Part shown: positions 33,329 to 45,190 of the stretch, one piece after another
How the letters are laid out: each line of letters starts with the position of its first letter
Position numbering within the stretch: the first letter of the stretch is position 1
Assembly: GCA_029204225.1 (NCBI GenBank)
Contig: MU832584.1
Span: 1 to 64,000, forward strand
Source of the DNA: Diphasiastrum complanatum
Taxonomy: Eukaryota; Streptophyta; Lycopodiopsida; Lycopodiales; Lycopodiaceae
Length of the DNA stretch: 64,000 nt
Direction: 5' to 3'
Program-made: the position numbers and the translations under genes
Notes under the pieces: generated by a model
Told to the model about the DNA's origin: nothing
Seen by the model: the letters and a program-made list of their open reading frames with translations, nothing else
The model's database searches: none

Positions 33329-34373
33329 ATGTGTTGTTTGATAACGGTAAGAAAACATGATGAAGGCTTGGTGGTAGGGTGAAGGAACTGATAGTTCTAC
33401 GGTTACAGCCTTGGACCCTTGCAATGTCGAGCTTCGACCACCACTTGCTGGATGAGGAGCTCATTTTATTTTGCAGGTTCACGGATGTCTTCATCTTTTA
33501 TTTTTTGCAGCTCTTTCTTTTGATCTGTTATCTTTTGATCTGTTACTTTTGGATCTCTTTGGGCTTCATAAGAGGGGATTCAACTATCATTACTCTAGAG
33601 AGTTTATTTTGATCAAGATTGATCTGACTCATCTATTGCTTAAGTTTTGTCCTTTCCTCCTCAGCTTCTTGGATTTTTCTCTTTAGTTCTTCTAGATGCT
33701 TCGCCTGCTTCTTAGGTCTTCGTTTGACTGATCAACCATTGCAGGTGGCAATTGGTCTCCGCAAGACATTTGCAATGATCTTTCAACTGCTTTGGTAGGA
33801 CTATAAAAAACTAGGGATTTCTCAGAAGAAATGTAAACTGATTATAAACAAACAGATGGAAGGAAGGGTGGTAGTGACAACGGTAGATGGTTTGGGCGAT
33901 AGGCATGAGAATGGATGCAGATGTATGGCAAGAGGTTGTTTGAAGAAGGAGACTGATTTCCCAATGCTTGTGTTTTCCTTTTTGAAGGATCTTTGTCGTG
34001 ACTGGAGTACTTCTTCTGATTGAGTCTTTTTGGATTACCCATCTGCCTTCTTTAGCCTTGTCTTTTTCATATTTGACTTGTGACCTTGGCTGTCGATCTT
34101 GTTGATGTTGTTGTTGGCAATGTGGCTACTCTAGTGGATCCAAGCAGATCCACTCTCTCTTCCCCCCAAAATCTGTAGGTGGGGAAGCTGTTGCTGGTAA
34201 CGGGTCATGCTCAGGATTGGATCGGCATGTGGAACACGTAGTTGAAACTCGTTGAACATGTGACTGTACTAAAGATTGAACAAATTTTAACTAAATTTGT
34301 TTCGATCTTGCTGTAGTTGACGCGAAGATGAATATGACAATGAGATGCAGGAATCAACTCCGATTTGAAATGG
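33329..34373. other. TR-GAG-like interior, no coding motif
   Basis: Between the 3' LTR and nested copia E. Short frames on both strands, none with a pol motif. Confidence 0.45.
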
Positions 34374-34985
34374 ATTCAAAATATTGAAAAATCTATCTAA
34401 TGTTGTGAGTAGGGGTCCTAAAAATGCCAAAGATGAATTGTGCTCTTTTGGCTTAGTAAAGACCCATCTTAGAATAAAATATTCAAGGTAGGTAGAAGTA
34501 GAAACTCGAGCTACCATAGGAATTGCCATTTGTACTTTACATGCCACATTTAATGCATGAAAGACTAGGTGGCACAATTAGACATAGTGAGGTGGCTTGA
34601 ATAAGTCTAGATAGCTTGAGAGGTGGATTGACAACTCCAATTCAACTCAAAGTAGGAGAAGAGTCCATGGATCTATATATATGTGATGTACTCTCATTGA
34701 GAAAATGATGAAATTTGTGTGTAATGCAAATTTAGAGACAAGCTCTTTGTGCCCTCTCTCTCTACACGAGTTTTGTATTTCCTATTTTCTCTCTCTAGCT
34801 GAGTTGAGACATTTATGATGCTTAGTCTTATGTTTTGTTGACAGATCTTGCTTGTAACACAATAATATTTCTTGAATGATCAGCTTTCCTATTGTCAACC
34901 AATGCTAGTCTGATCTTTATGGTATTATTTGGCTTAGGAGATCAAAAATATATGTGTAGGGCATCCCACACATGTGAATTCAGCA
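34374..34985 (+). repeat. 5' LTR of copia E
   Basis: 612 bp, ends GAATTCAGCA directly before the PBS (34986-34997). Confidence 0.9.
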
Positions 34986-34997
34986 TGGTATCAGAGC
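34986..34997 (+). other. Primer binding site of copia E
   Basis: TGGTATCAGAGC, initiator-Met tRNA type. Confidence 0.9.
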
Positions 34998-35739
34998 CTA
35001 CCTAAGTTTTACAATCAAATCTAATAAAAAAAACTTGCAGATTTGATCAGATTTCAAGCTAGGAATTGTTGAGATTCTACTTTCTAGCTAGTTTGCAGTT
35101 TTTAGGTGATTTAGAGCTTCAAACCACTTTGAATGGTCCAGATCAGGTACTGTACGAAATTTCAGGTGCTGGCACGTGTGAAATCCGCCCATTTTCAGTT
35201 TGGTGGTTCTCTCTCACCTTACATCCAAATTTCATGCAAATTAGCCCACTAGAAAGCTAAAAATGTGTAGAATCTGATGCAATTTAAATCATGACAGTTG
35301 GATAAGCCAATCAAAAGTTATAAGCTTTTGAAGAGTCATAGGTAGGGTGCCTAGACCTGTGGCAAATCATGTGTACATGTCATTTATTGCTTGAATGATC
35401 ACAAAAATCATCCAGAAGCTGCACAATCTCATCTATATGTGATTTAGACAAAATTTATAGGTTTTAGGCAAATTGTTTTATACAAATAGATTGTATTTGA
35501 GTCAATTTGACATTTTTTGAGTATTTCACACGTGTGAAATTCAGAGAACCATAACTTTTGCCATACTTCATCTTTTTTATGATTCAAATCTTGTTTAGAG
35601 AGATTGTCAAGCTAGTGAGATCTATCTCACAGTTTTTTGCTTGGCTTACATAGTAGTTGGTTTTGTACCCTTAATTGGTTCCTATAGTGAGAAGATAAGC
35701 AATTCTTTCATCCATCTTTTTTTATTTTCATCATTCTTT

Positions 35740-38700
35740 ATGACTTCAATGGGTGTCTTTCTATTAGAAGCAAGTGAAAGATTGTCAACCTCCAATTACT
35801 CAATTTGGAAGGTTAGGATGGAATCTGTCTTAATACTACAAGATGTGATGGATATTGCACTTGGCATTGAAGAAGAACCACAAATTTCTCAAGAAATTCC
35901 AAAGTACAAAGAGAGAGCTAGGATGGCTCTGTATTATATTAAGATGAATGTCTCAAATGACATCTTAAGAGAAATTGGTGCTTGTACTAATGCCAAAGAT
36001 GCTTGGGATACTCTCAAGTCCATCTATGAGGCAAAGAATACTTCTAGACTTCTAACACTAAGAAACCAAATTTTTCAAAGTGTACAGAGAAGTGATGAAT
36101 GTGCTTCAGCTTATGTAATGAGAGTTAAAGACCTCCATAGAGAATTGTCATGCATAGGAGACTCCATCAACCAAAATAAACTTGTTCAAGTCATACTTAA
36201 TGGGTTAAAGGAGGAATATGACAACCTTGTTTAGAGTTATGCCATTAAGGAGGAGCTACCAAGTTTGGAAGCACTCCAAAGTGTGCCCATTTCTAAAAAA
36301 TCAAGACAAGAGTATAAACTCTTGAAAATGGAGAGACTGTCTCTCAACATTGATGGTAAAGCTCTCTTTACCGAAAACAAGCACAAGACAAGAAGTAAGA
36401 ATCAACACCAATCCTCTTCAAGCAAGAACAATCTTATTTCCAAGAAGAAAGAAGAAGAGGATGAGTCCTCTCAAGCTTCCACATCCAAGAAGAAAAAGAA
36501 AAACATCAAGTGTTTCTTTTGTGGCAAGAAGGGGTATTATGCCACCAATTGCTTCAAGAAAAAAAGTCAATTCAAGCAAGCCAACATGTCTAATGAGGAG
36601 AAGGAAGATGCTCATGCAAGTGATGGAGAGGGATCTCTTATGGTTTCGAGTTTTTCTTCATCACCTTTCAAGAAGGATGGTTCGTGGTACATCGACAGTG
36701 GAGCTTCATCACATATGTGTAGCTCCAAGCATTCTTTTTCATCCATGTCACCTTATGAAGGAGCCAAGAAGTCCATCTACACAGCAAATGATCATGAGTG
36801 TGCTATTGAAGGCATAGGGACCATTCCCTTAAAGCTTTCATTATCAAAAGTTCTTTCTCTGTCTAAAGTACTTTTTGTTCCTAAGTTAACAAAAAATCTT
36901 ATTAGTGTTGGGCAAATGTTTGATAGTGGACTAGATGTGAATTTCAATGTTGATACATGTACAATCAAGAAGCATGATGAGATCCTTGCATTTGGGTCTA
37001 GATATGGTGGAATCTACAAGCTTGATCCCAAAGAGTATGCTAACTCTTGTGATAGTGCTTTTGCTTCTCATATGTCTTTGGAGGAACTATGGCATAGAAG
37101 GTTGGGGGATCCTAACTATAATTCTATGGTGTCCATGGTCAATAAAGCCAAAGCTATTGGCTTGCCTAATCTTATCTCCAATAATTTCAAGCCATGTGAG
37201 GCTTGTGCCATATCTAATTCTCATAAGAAGCCTTTTTCAAAGTCATCTATCAAGACTACACATCCATTGGAGCTCATACACTCGGATGTGCACTTCTCAT
37301 CTTCAAAGAGCAAGGGTGGTGCTACTTGCTTTGTAACTTTCATTGATGATTTCACTACATTTACTTGGGTATATCTTCTAGCTTCAAAGTCTATGGTGTT
37401 TGACTGTTTCCTAAAGTTCAAAGCTCTAGTTGAAAAGCAATTTTCATACAAAATCAAGATTCTTAGAAATGATGGAGGTGGTGAGTACACTTCCAATTTC
37501 ATGATTATTGTGAGCTTGAAGGCATTAAAAGGGAGTTTTCTTGTGCATATACATCATCTCAAAATGGGATGGCTGAAAGAAAGAATAGAACATTGTGTGA
37601 ATGTGCCAAAACCATTAGAATTGAGGCATCCTTGCCAAAAGAATTTTGGAGTGAGGCCATCAATTGTTCAAACTATCTTTGCAATCGACTCCCTCATGTT
37701 TCACTTGGAGGAAAGTCACCATATGAAGCACTTTATTTGAAGAAACCTAAGGTTGAACACCTTAGAGTATTTGGATGCATATGCTTTGTCCATATTCCCT
37801 TGGAAACGAGAAAGAAGGATGATCCTTGTGCAAGCAAAGGAGTAATGGTTGGATATTCATCCAACAAGAAAGCCTATAGAATCTACATGCTCTCTACTTC
37901 TAAAGTAACTGATAGTAGAGATGTAGTTTTTCATGAAAAGAAAAGTCCAATCTTGGAGGGGCCAAGATCAAGCAACCTCAAAATCTATCACCTTTTGTTA
38001 TTGAAGTCGAGATTTGAAGATGGAAGTCCTCGGATTTTCACTCCTAGAAGATCCATGAGGGAGAGATCCGAGCCCAAGAGGCCTACTTATGATGACAAAG
38101 GAAAACACGTGGATCTTGATTCCACTTATGCTTATTTTGTTTTTCACGAGGAGCCCAAAGATGTTCAAGAAGCCCTCAATACCAAGGAGTGGTATGAGGC
38201 CATGAAGATTGAATATGATGCCTTGATCACCAACCACACATGGGAGCTAGTGGATCCACCACCTAACATGCATATCATTGGATGCAAGTGGGTGTTCAAG
38301 ATCAAGTACAATCATGATGGCTCCATCAACAAGTACAAGGCAAGATTATGTGCTAAAGGCTTTGCACAAATATATGGCCTTGACTATGAAAAAACCTTTG
38401 CTCCTGTAGCAAAGATGGTGACAATAAGAATCATAATCTCTCTTGCCTTATTTTTTAAGTGGAAACTGTTTCAACTTGATGTCTCCAATGCTTTTTTGAA
38501 TGGCTATCTTGAGGAGGAGATATACATGGAACATCCTCAAGGATTTATCAAAGATAAATCTAAGATTCCGATTTTGCAAGTGATACAATGGATCGAAAGT
38601 CCATTAATGCATATACTATCTTTCTTGGAGGCAATCTTGTGTCTTGGCTTTCAAAGAAGCAAGATACCATATCTCTATCATCTTGTGAGGCCGAGTACAA

Positions 38701-38779
38701 AGCACTCACTACAACAACTAAAGAGGTGCTTTGGATCAAGAGGTTAATCATGGACCAAAAGTGCCTTCTCAAAGCATAG
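35740..38779 (+). pseudogene. Copia E gag-pol polyprotein, RT core deleted
   Basis: ATG 35740 opens gag (LEASERLSTSNYSIWKVRM), with TAG at 36232 in place of a sense codon. The zinc knuckle (36511-36552) reads CFFCGKKGYYATNC, its His changed to Tyr. Protease WYIDSGASSHM (about 36685); pre-integrase LWHRRLGDPNYNSMVSM; integrase with HSDVHF, FVTFIDDFTTF, DGGGEYTSNF, a frameshift near 37510, then NGMAERKNRTLCECAKT. RT begins with KARLCAKGFAQIYGLDYEKT and LDVSNAFLNGYLEEEIYMEH, but jumps at about 38575 to the RNase H block DSDFASDTMDRKS. The palm with its YxDD motif is deleted. RNase H ends SSCEAEYKALTTTTKEVLW. Not functional. Confidence 0.9.
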
Positions 38780-38843
38780 GTCTAATCTTGGTCTTATCTC
38801 AAGATCAATATTTGATCCACATTAGATACATTTTTAGGAGGAG

Positions 38844-39456
38844 TGTCAAAATATTGAAAAACCTATCTAATGTTGTGAGTAGGGGTCCTAAAAATGCCAA
38901 AGATGAATTGAGCTTTTTTGGCTTAGTAAAGACCCATCTTAGAATAAAATATTCAAGGTAGGTAGAAGTGGAAACTCGAGCTACCATAGGAATTGCCATT
39001 TGTACTTTACATGCTACATTTAATGCATGAAAAGACTAGGTGGCACAATTAGACATAGTGAGGTGGCCTGAATAAGTCTAGATAGCTTGAGAGGTGGATT
39101 CACAATTCCAATTACACTCAAAGTAGGAGAAGAGTCCATGGATCTATATATATGTGATGTACTCTCATTGAGAAAATGATGAAATTTGTGTGTAATGCAA
39201 ATTTGGAGACAAGCTCTTTGTGCCCTCTCTCTCTACACGAGTTTTGTACTTCCTATTTTCTCTCTCTAGCCGAGTTGAGGCATTTATGATGCTTAGTCTT
39301 ATGTTTTGTTGATAGATCTTGCTTGTAACACAATAATATTTCTTGAATGATCAGCTTTCCTATTGTCAACCAATGCTAGTCTGATCTTTATGGTATTATT
39401 TGGCTTAGGAGATCAAAAATACATGTGTAGGACGTCCCACATGTGTGAATTCAGCA
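38844..39456 (+). repeat. 3' LTR of copia E
   Basis: 613 bp, starts TGTCAAAATATTG after a polypurine tract. Confidence 0.92.
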
Positions 39457-40204
39457 TCTCAAAAATCCTAAACTACTGTACAAGGGAATCTGAAGATGGA
39501 TAGATGTGTTCTGGAGATGATTTACAGAGACTCTTGTGCAATAGCTATTTCTCATGCAAAAATCAATCACACAAAATAGGTGAAGAGAAACAAGGAAATA
39601 AACAAACGTGACAAAGAGTGAGAACTGTATAGCACTTGCCGAACAAAACTTGCATTCATCAACATTGATAATGTACTTTGATAGTTGCAATATTTCTTTT
39701 GTTTTGTAGGGTAATGTGACGTAGTCTGACATGCCCTTGTCAAAACAAGGCAGGGTTGGTGACACAAAAATCTACCATCATTGATAGCAGATGTTGTAAG
39801 ATATAGCTTGAGATGCAGGTATGGTTGAGGTATTATGTCCTAAGGACCTCTCTGAACAAGAGATTCAGAACCGAATCTCTAAATGGATTTTCGAATCCTA
39901 GATTTATTGTGTATTGGCACATTGAAAATCTTATTTGCATGTGGAAAGACAAATAGATTGGAGTTTGTAGAAAGGGAAAAAATCTATCAATTCCCTGTGA
40001 AGGTTGCTCTTGGTTGGACATTGTAGTAGACGACAAAATATCGGTTTCACTTTATTTCGACAAGGACTCATTTCAGATTGTGTTTTTGCATTATGGCGCT
40101 GGCGTATTGTGCGGTGTTGTAGAAGTTTGCAAGAAACTTCTCGGTTGAGCAGCAGTTTTAACTGTTGGTTGCTATGGTGCTCGTGTTGTGTTATCGTAAG
40201 GATC
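39457..40204. other. TR-GAG-like interior, 3' of gag
   Basis: Minus frames continue for up to 142 codons but show no protease, RT or integrase motif. This is where pol would lie if present. Confidence 0.45.
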
Positions 40205-41555
40205 CTATTGTGATTCGTAACTGACGTGGTGGGCAGGTAGGATTTTGGTCGGTTGTTTTGGACAGTCTTTGAAATTATGTCTCCTGGTACAATCGGGACA
40301 ATCAGGATGGTACTTGGTCTTAACTGGACAATCAACCATGAAGTGGCCGGTTTCACCACAGATGAAACATCTGGTGTGCAGTGGCCCTTCTATAACTGCA
40401 TAGCCATCTTGTATGGCTAATGGTTCTGGACTTTTATGGATATTCATGAGAAGGCAAGGCATTTCCAGATTGTGATGGGTGTTCTTCATATTGTTGGATT
40501 GTATGTGCGTGGATAGGCAGATATGAAGGACAAGCATCAACATGATGCATAGCCTGGCAGTGTGGGCACCATATTGTTTTTCGTCTATAAGGTACCTGTG
40601 CAGGGTTTGGCTGACCCGGCATATTGCTTTGGATAGACTTCAGGGTAGCTTGAAACTCATTGGTGAGTTTCTCCATCTGTAGTTGATGTTGCTTATTAAG
40701 CAACTCCAACTGGGATTTCCAAAGCTAATCTCGGGTGTCCTCGATCGGCTTTGACTCATGGACAGGAGCACGTGCTGCTCTTCTTTCTCTGGATTTGTCA
40801 ACATCTGATCCTTCATCTTCTTCCTTGATGGCATCAGACATAGCTAACTTTAGACTCGTGTATTCATCATTGGATTTAAGCTCGCGTCTAGTCCATCTTG
40901 GAAGGCCGACTAAAAACCAGATGATGAGCATTTGTTCGGAGGGCTATTCTTGTACTTGACTTTTGAGACGTTTGAAACGCTCGATATAGTCTCGTATGCG
41001 TTCAACTTTTGTCATTTTGATGCTACTCAATTTGACAAAAGGACTCTCTACCAAGCGAAAGGGCTTAAAACGCTTGATAAAGGACTCTTTTAAAATTGAC
41101 CAGTTTGTCTTTTCTTCACGATCAAGGTTGAAAAACCAATCACGTGCGTTAGCGATCATGGTCATCGAAAACAATTGGACCATAGCATCGGGAGATGTTT
41201 CACCACACACATCACATGCATTCTCAAAGATTTACAAAAATCTGTGAGGGTCCGAAGTACCGTCAAACTTTGGTAGGTCTAGTTTTGGTGTACGTCTCTC
41301 AAGATGAGCTTCGTGGGTAGCAAAAATTCCATTAGTGTTGGTTCTGACCCGTGAGGGCTCAACACCAGAAAAATGGGGTCGTGCACGTGAGGACTTGGCT
41401 CCATCAGGTTCTTGTCCGTTGAATGGGTCTGTAGATGGCTCTTGGGGTTCGGCTCGCATTTGGTAGAACCTATGACGTCTGATTTGTTCAGCTACAGGGG
41501 ACCTGATCTCATATGGATAATCGTCTGGGACTTGAGGATCATTTTGTTTGTCCAT
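40205..41555 (-). pseudogene. Retrotransposon gag (PF03732-like) of the TR-GAG-like element
   Basis: The minus strand, in three or four frames, reads PKLDLPKFDGTSDPHRFL (about 41285-41232), then ARDWFFNLDREEKTNWSILK and SFIKRFKPFRLVESPF, the 'A.dWf..l....i.sW..lk..F...F' gag signature, and a coiled, basic region. Two Cys/His motifs follow: CPHCQAMHHVDACP (near 40570-40530) and a standard CX2CX4HX4C knuckle CFICGETGHFMVDC (about 40370-40325). Stops at about 40944 and 40728 and frame changes near 41230 and 40500 break it. Gag packages element RNA into particles; without pol this copy would depend on a partner. Confidence 0.82.
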
Positions 41556-42473
41556 TGGGTACTGGTGATTTTTTTGGTGTTCTTTGGTTTTTTTTTTTGT
41601 TTTTTTTTTGCGGTCCCTACGGTTTACGGTGGGGTTGCTGTCGTTTGAGGTTATAGCGGTCGAAGGTGGCCATGGGTAGTCGTAGGTCGTAGAATTGCGG
41701 TCTGTTGCAGAGGTGAGGAAGATGGGTGACTACGGTGGATTATGGTGTTAGTGGTGTTAGCGGACGTGTGTGGTGTCAACGGTCTATTACGGTTGTAGCG
41801 GGCACTTGCGGGTGTAGCGGACAATTGTGGTTATAGTGGTCTGGTTGCGGTCTAATGTGGTTGAGGACGAAGGGATGCAGTTGATGTCGTTGGAGACAGG
41901 TGAGTGCTATTTTAGCAAACCTTTGCGGGCGAGGGGTCCTTGGGTAGGCGTAAGGTGGTGGTTGTGGGAATCTGCGATAGCTATGGTTCGATTGGAGTGT
42001 GAGCTGATTTTTTGTTAAGTGCGTGTGTGATTAAAACAGGTGGAGAGGCATGGAAGATGAACAAAGTCAGAGTGTATGAGATGCAAACGGAGATTGACGT
42101 TGGTGGATGTAAAAAAAATGTGAAGTGAGTTAATATGGTTTGGCGTGGATGTGGTCTGATTAAGATGGTGTGGAACCCCTACGAACGAGATCTGGTGATT
42201 GGTTCTGGTTGCAGTTGAGATTGAAGTTTGAGGGTAGTGATGGATTGTGGATTGCATCGGAGGCAGTGTGAGGCTATTAGGGGGTGATCATAGATGTTGA
42301 TCTGGGAGAAGTATAGGATTATAGATTAATGTTGGTTGGGATGCAGGTGTTTACGATTGAATGCGGATCTGGGTAGAGGGTTGCCTGTGTGTGGATGTAG
42401 TGGGAATGATTGCAGGTGAAGGGTCGTCGCAAGGGTGCAATGGAATGGGATGAGTGAGGTTAATGGTGGAGGA

Positions 42474-42770
42474 GGTGGCCGTGGGCAGTCATAGGGTCGT
42501 CTGATGACGGTCAATTGCAGTTCTGGCGGTCAAGTGCGGTCTATTTATGGCTGAGACGGGCGATTGTGGTTGTGTGGGGCGGAAACGGGTGGAGGTGGAG
42601 TGGTGCGGGTGGCCGAGGGCAGTCGTAGGGTCGTCTGATGACGGTCAATTGCAGTTCTGGCGGTCAAGTGCAGTCTATTTACGGCTGAGACGGGCGATTG
42701 TGGTTGTGTGGGGCAGAAACGGGTGGAGGTGGAGTGGTGCGGGTGGCCGAAGGCAGTCTTATGGCAGTGT
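42474..42770 (-). repeat. 134-bp tandem duplication plus partial third unit
   Basis: Units start at 42474, 42608 and 42742 (partial), each opening GGTGGCCG.GGGCAGTC on plus. The first two are nearly identical. Confidence 0.92.
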
Positions 42771-43375
42771 AATTGCGGTTGGATGCGGCTTTGATGGGTG
42801 CAAAGCTGTTGTTGCAGTGGGAAAATGGTTAGCTGCGGTGGTAATGGTGTGTGGTGCAATGCGAATGCGGTGGTAAGGGTGAGTTGCGGTGAATGGGGGT
42901 TACGACGGGGTAACGATGGGGGGATTGGAATACGGGTGAAGGATGGCCTGGATTGCGGTCCTGACAGTGGAGGGAGTGTGCTGGTGAATACGGTGGGTTC
43001 CGATTCATTGCGGGCTGTTGCAGTCTGGTGCTGTGATGGTGGTGGAGGCCAGTCGTGTGTGGTGTGGTGGTCACGAGGCAATGCTAAGGGTGGTTTGTTT
43101 TCGATGCAGTGGCGTGGAGTGGGTTTACGTGCAGACATTGCGAAGGTTTGCGTTGAATGTGATCTCTACAGTGCAGAGGCTGATGCAATCACGATGGCTT
43201 AATGCAGACGTAGGCCCGTGTCGTGGCTCTTGTTTACAACATTGCAATAGAAAGATAGATTGTCAGATAGATCGTTAATGCAGGCTGTGGTTTTGAGATA
43301 GGCCGTGCGTATCAGTTTTGATCGTCGTTGGAACTGTGTGTGGCTAGCGTGGATCTGGGTTGGTGGAAGTAGGTC

Positions 43376-43892
43376 GTCGGTTGATATTGGACTAGATGGT
43401 TGTCGGTTGAGATCTAATACGGACCGTCGGTTGAGATTTGACAGTGGTCGTCGGTTCAGATCTGAGAAATGGGCGTCGGTTGAGATCTAAGAGATGGGCG
43501 TCGGTTGAGATCTAAAGGAGGGCGTCGGTCGAGATTTATTGCTAACCGTCGGTTGAGATTTGATTGAGGACCTCAGTTGAAATGTAACATTAATCATCGG
43601 TTGAGATCTAACACAGGTCATCGGTCGAGATCTAATACTGATGTGCGTCGGTTGAGATCTGATAGCAGGCCATCGGTTGAGATCTCACTGAGGGCTGTCG
43701 GTCGAGATGTAACTATAGCACATCGATCGAGATCTGAGAGAATGGGTGTCGGTTGAGATCTGAGAGATGGCTCCGGCTCTGGTGGAAGCACGCCATCGAT
43801 TGAGATTGACTGAGGCCATTGGTTGAGATCTGACACTATCCGTCGGTTGAGATCTGATTGAGGGCTGTCGATCGAGATCTGAGAGGATGGCT
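43376..43892 (-). repeat. Minisatellite block 1, ~20 units with a conserved core
   Basis: Plus-strand core CGTCGGTTGAGATCTGA or close variants, about 20 times at 24-33-bp spacing. Spacers of about 8-16 nt differ between units. On the element's sense strand the core reads TCAGATCTCAACCGACG. Confidence 0.92.
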
Positions 43893-44472
43893 TCGGCTCT
43901 GGTGGATACTTTAGCGTGAGAGAGTTGGAGGTGTGTGAAGGGCTGTGTGGAGGAAGACGTGATGACGGCTAAATGGGATGCGATCGTTTACAATGGAATG
44001 TGGTCGCAATGGCCCAGAGCAGGCACGACTGTTCAAGGTGAAGTGTAGTCGAAAACGGTGGGACCGTTCAAGGGCGAGTTGCTATGGATTGTGGTTTCTA
44101 CGGTGAACGAATGGAAAGCAGCTGTTGTAGTGGGGATACAGTCAGTTGTAGTGGTAATGCGGACAGCTGCGGTGGTGCTGTTGTTGCGACGATGGAAGGC
44201 AGCCAAGACAATGGAATGCAGGTGTTGCGGTAGATTGCAGCGTCTGGGATGTGACTACTTGAGGTGTTCGTGATGTGGGGAGGTTGCAAAGGTATGTTGT
44301 TTTAGTGTGATTACGGATGGATGCGGATTAATGTGGTTGTAAGGCTGTTGTTGTGGCGGGTGTGGTCGAGGGTAACCGTAAAGAGTCTGATTACGGTTTG
44401 ATGCGACTGCGATGGGTGAATGCGATGTGTGGAAGTGGTAAGGAACTACTTCTGTCTAGGACATATAGAACT

Positions 44473-44935
44473 GCGTCGGTTGAGAATTGAAGCAGTGCGT
44501 CGGTTGAGAATTGAAGCAGGCCATCGGTTGAGATGTGATACAAGCTATCGGTTGAAAATTGAGACAAGTCGTCGGTTGAGATCTGATGCAATGTCGTCGG
44601 TTGAGATCTAAAGCAAGGTCGTCGGTTGAGATCTGAAGTAGGGCCATCGGTTGAGATCTGAAGCAGGGCCGTCGGTTGAGATCTGAAGCTTATCGTCAGT
44701 TGAGATGTTATACAAGCTGTCGGTTGAAAATTGAGACAGGCCGTCAGTTGAGAATTGAAACAGACCGTCAGTTGAGATGTGATACAAGTTGTCGGTTGAA
44801 AATTGAGACAGGCCGTCGGTTGAGAATTCAATAGATCACCGTCGGTCGAGATGTAATGGATGACCATCGGTTGAGATCAGAGAGTGTGTGTCGGTTGAGA
44901 TTTGAAGCTGGGGCTCCGGTTGAGATTTCAAGCGT
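44473..44935 (-). repeat. Minisatellite block 2, ~19 units with the same core
   Basis: Same core as 43376-43892, about 19 units. A variant GGTTGAGAATTGA or GGTTGAAAATTGA is frequent here, often next to GACAGGCCG or GAAGCAG spacers. Confidence 0.92.
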
Positions 44936-45172
44936 GAGAAATGGGAGGAGCGTGAGCTTGAGTAGAATAGAATCCAGGTCTGTTAGTGTGTTTGCAAGAA
45001 CAACGAATTTGCGATTCTAACAACTTGTGGATATGGGCGAGGAGATAGCCATTGAAGTGGCTCTGTTTAGCTGCAGAAACTCAAATGTGGTGAAATAATT
45101 GGAGTGTGTGTGCAGTAATCTGAGTGTAGACTTTGTTGTTGTGCTGTTGGATGTAGTATGCATTGGGGTTCA

Positions 45173-45190
45173 AGTAGCAACGATGCCAAA
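45173..45190 (-). other. Primer binding site, Asp-tRNA type, mutated
   Basis: The minus strand reads TTTGGCATCGTTGCTACT from the LTR end; plant Asp tRNA would pair with TGGCGCCGTTGCC. 10 of the first 12 bases after TT fit. Confidence 0.65.

Larger units (their letters stand above)
34374..39456 (+). mobile_element. Ty1/copia retrotransposon E, nested, internally deleted
   Basis: LTRs 34374-34985 and 38844-39456 (TGTCAAAATATTG ... GAATTCAGCA) are about 96% identical by eye. PBS TGGTATCAGAGC follows the 5' LTR at 34986; TTTTTAGGAGGAG precedes the 3' LTR. The first two bases of the 5' LTR are changed (AT for TG). The flanking 5-mers do not match, so no clear TSD. Same lineage as copia D by gag and pol sequence. 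Confidence 0.9.
41556..45172 (-). mobile_element. Long 5' leader of the TR-GAG-like element, strand-asymmetric
   Basis: 3.6 kb between PBS and gag. The plus strand is very rich in G and T (GCGGT, GGTTG, GTGGT words), so the element's sense strand is rich in C and A. It contains a 134-bp tandem duplication and two minisatellite blocks (listed separately). A 197-codon minus frame (42545-43138) is Pro/Thr/His-rich low-complexity sequence; I regard it as a composition artefact. Confidence 0.6.

Noticed and set aside
34374-39456. Regarding the two similar LTRs at 34374 and 38844 as separate solo LTRs
   Set aside because: PBS, ordered gag-pol remnants and polypurine tract between them show one element, although no TSD was seen.
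42545-43138. 197-codon Pro/Thr/His-rich minus frame in the retroelement leader
   Set aside because: C/A-rich low-complexity sequence is stop-poor by composition; no domain, and it overlaps the tandem duplication.
44391-44867. 158-codon minus frame with repeated STDG/SQPT words
   Set aside because: It is a translation of the minisatellite units, and such frames shift between units.
43376-44935. CRISPR-like array (conserved core with variable spacers)
   Set aside because: Cores are degenerate and ~17 bp, spacers 8-16 nt, no cas genes, and it lies inside a plant LTR element; reported as a minisatellite instead.
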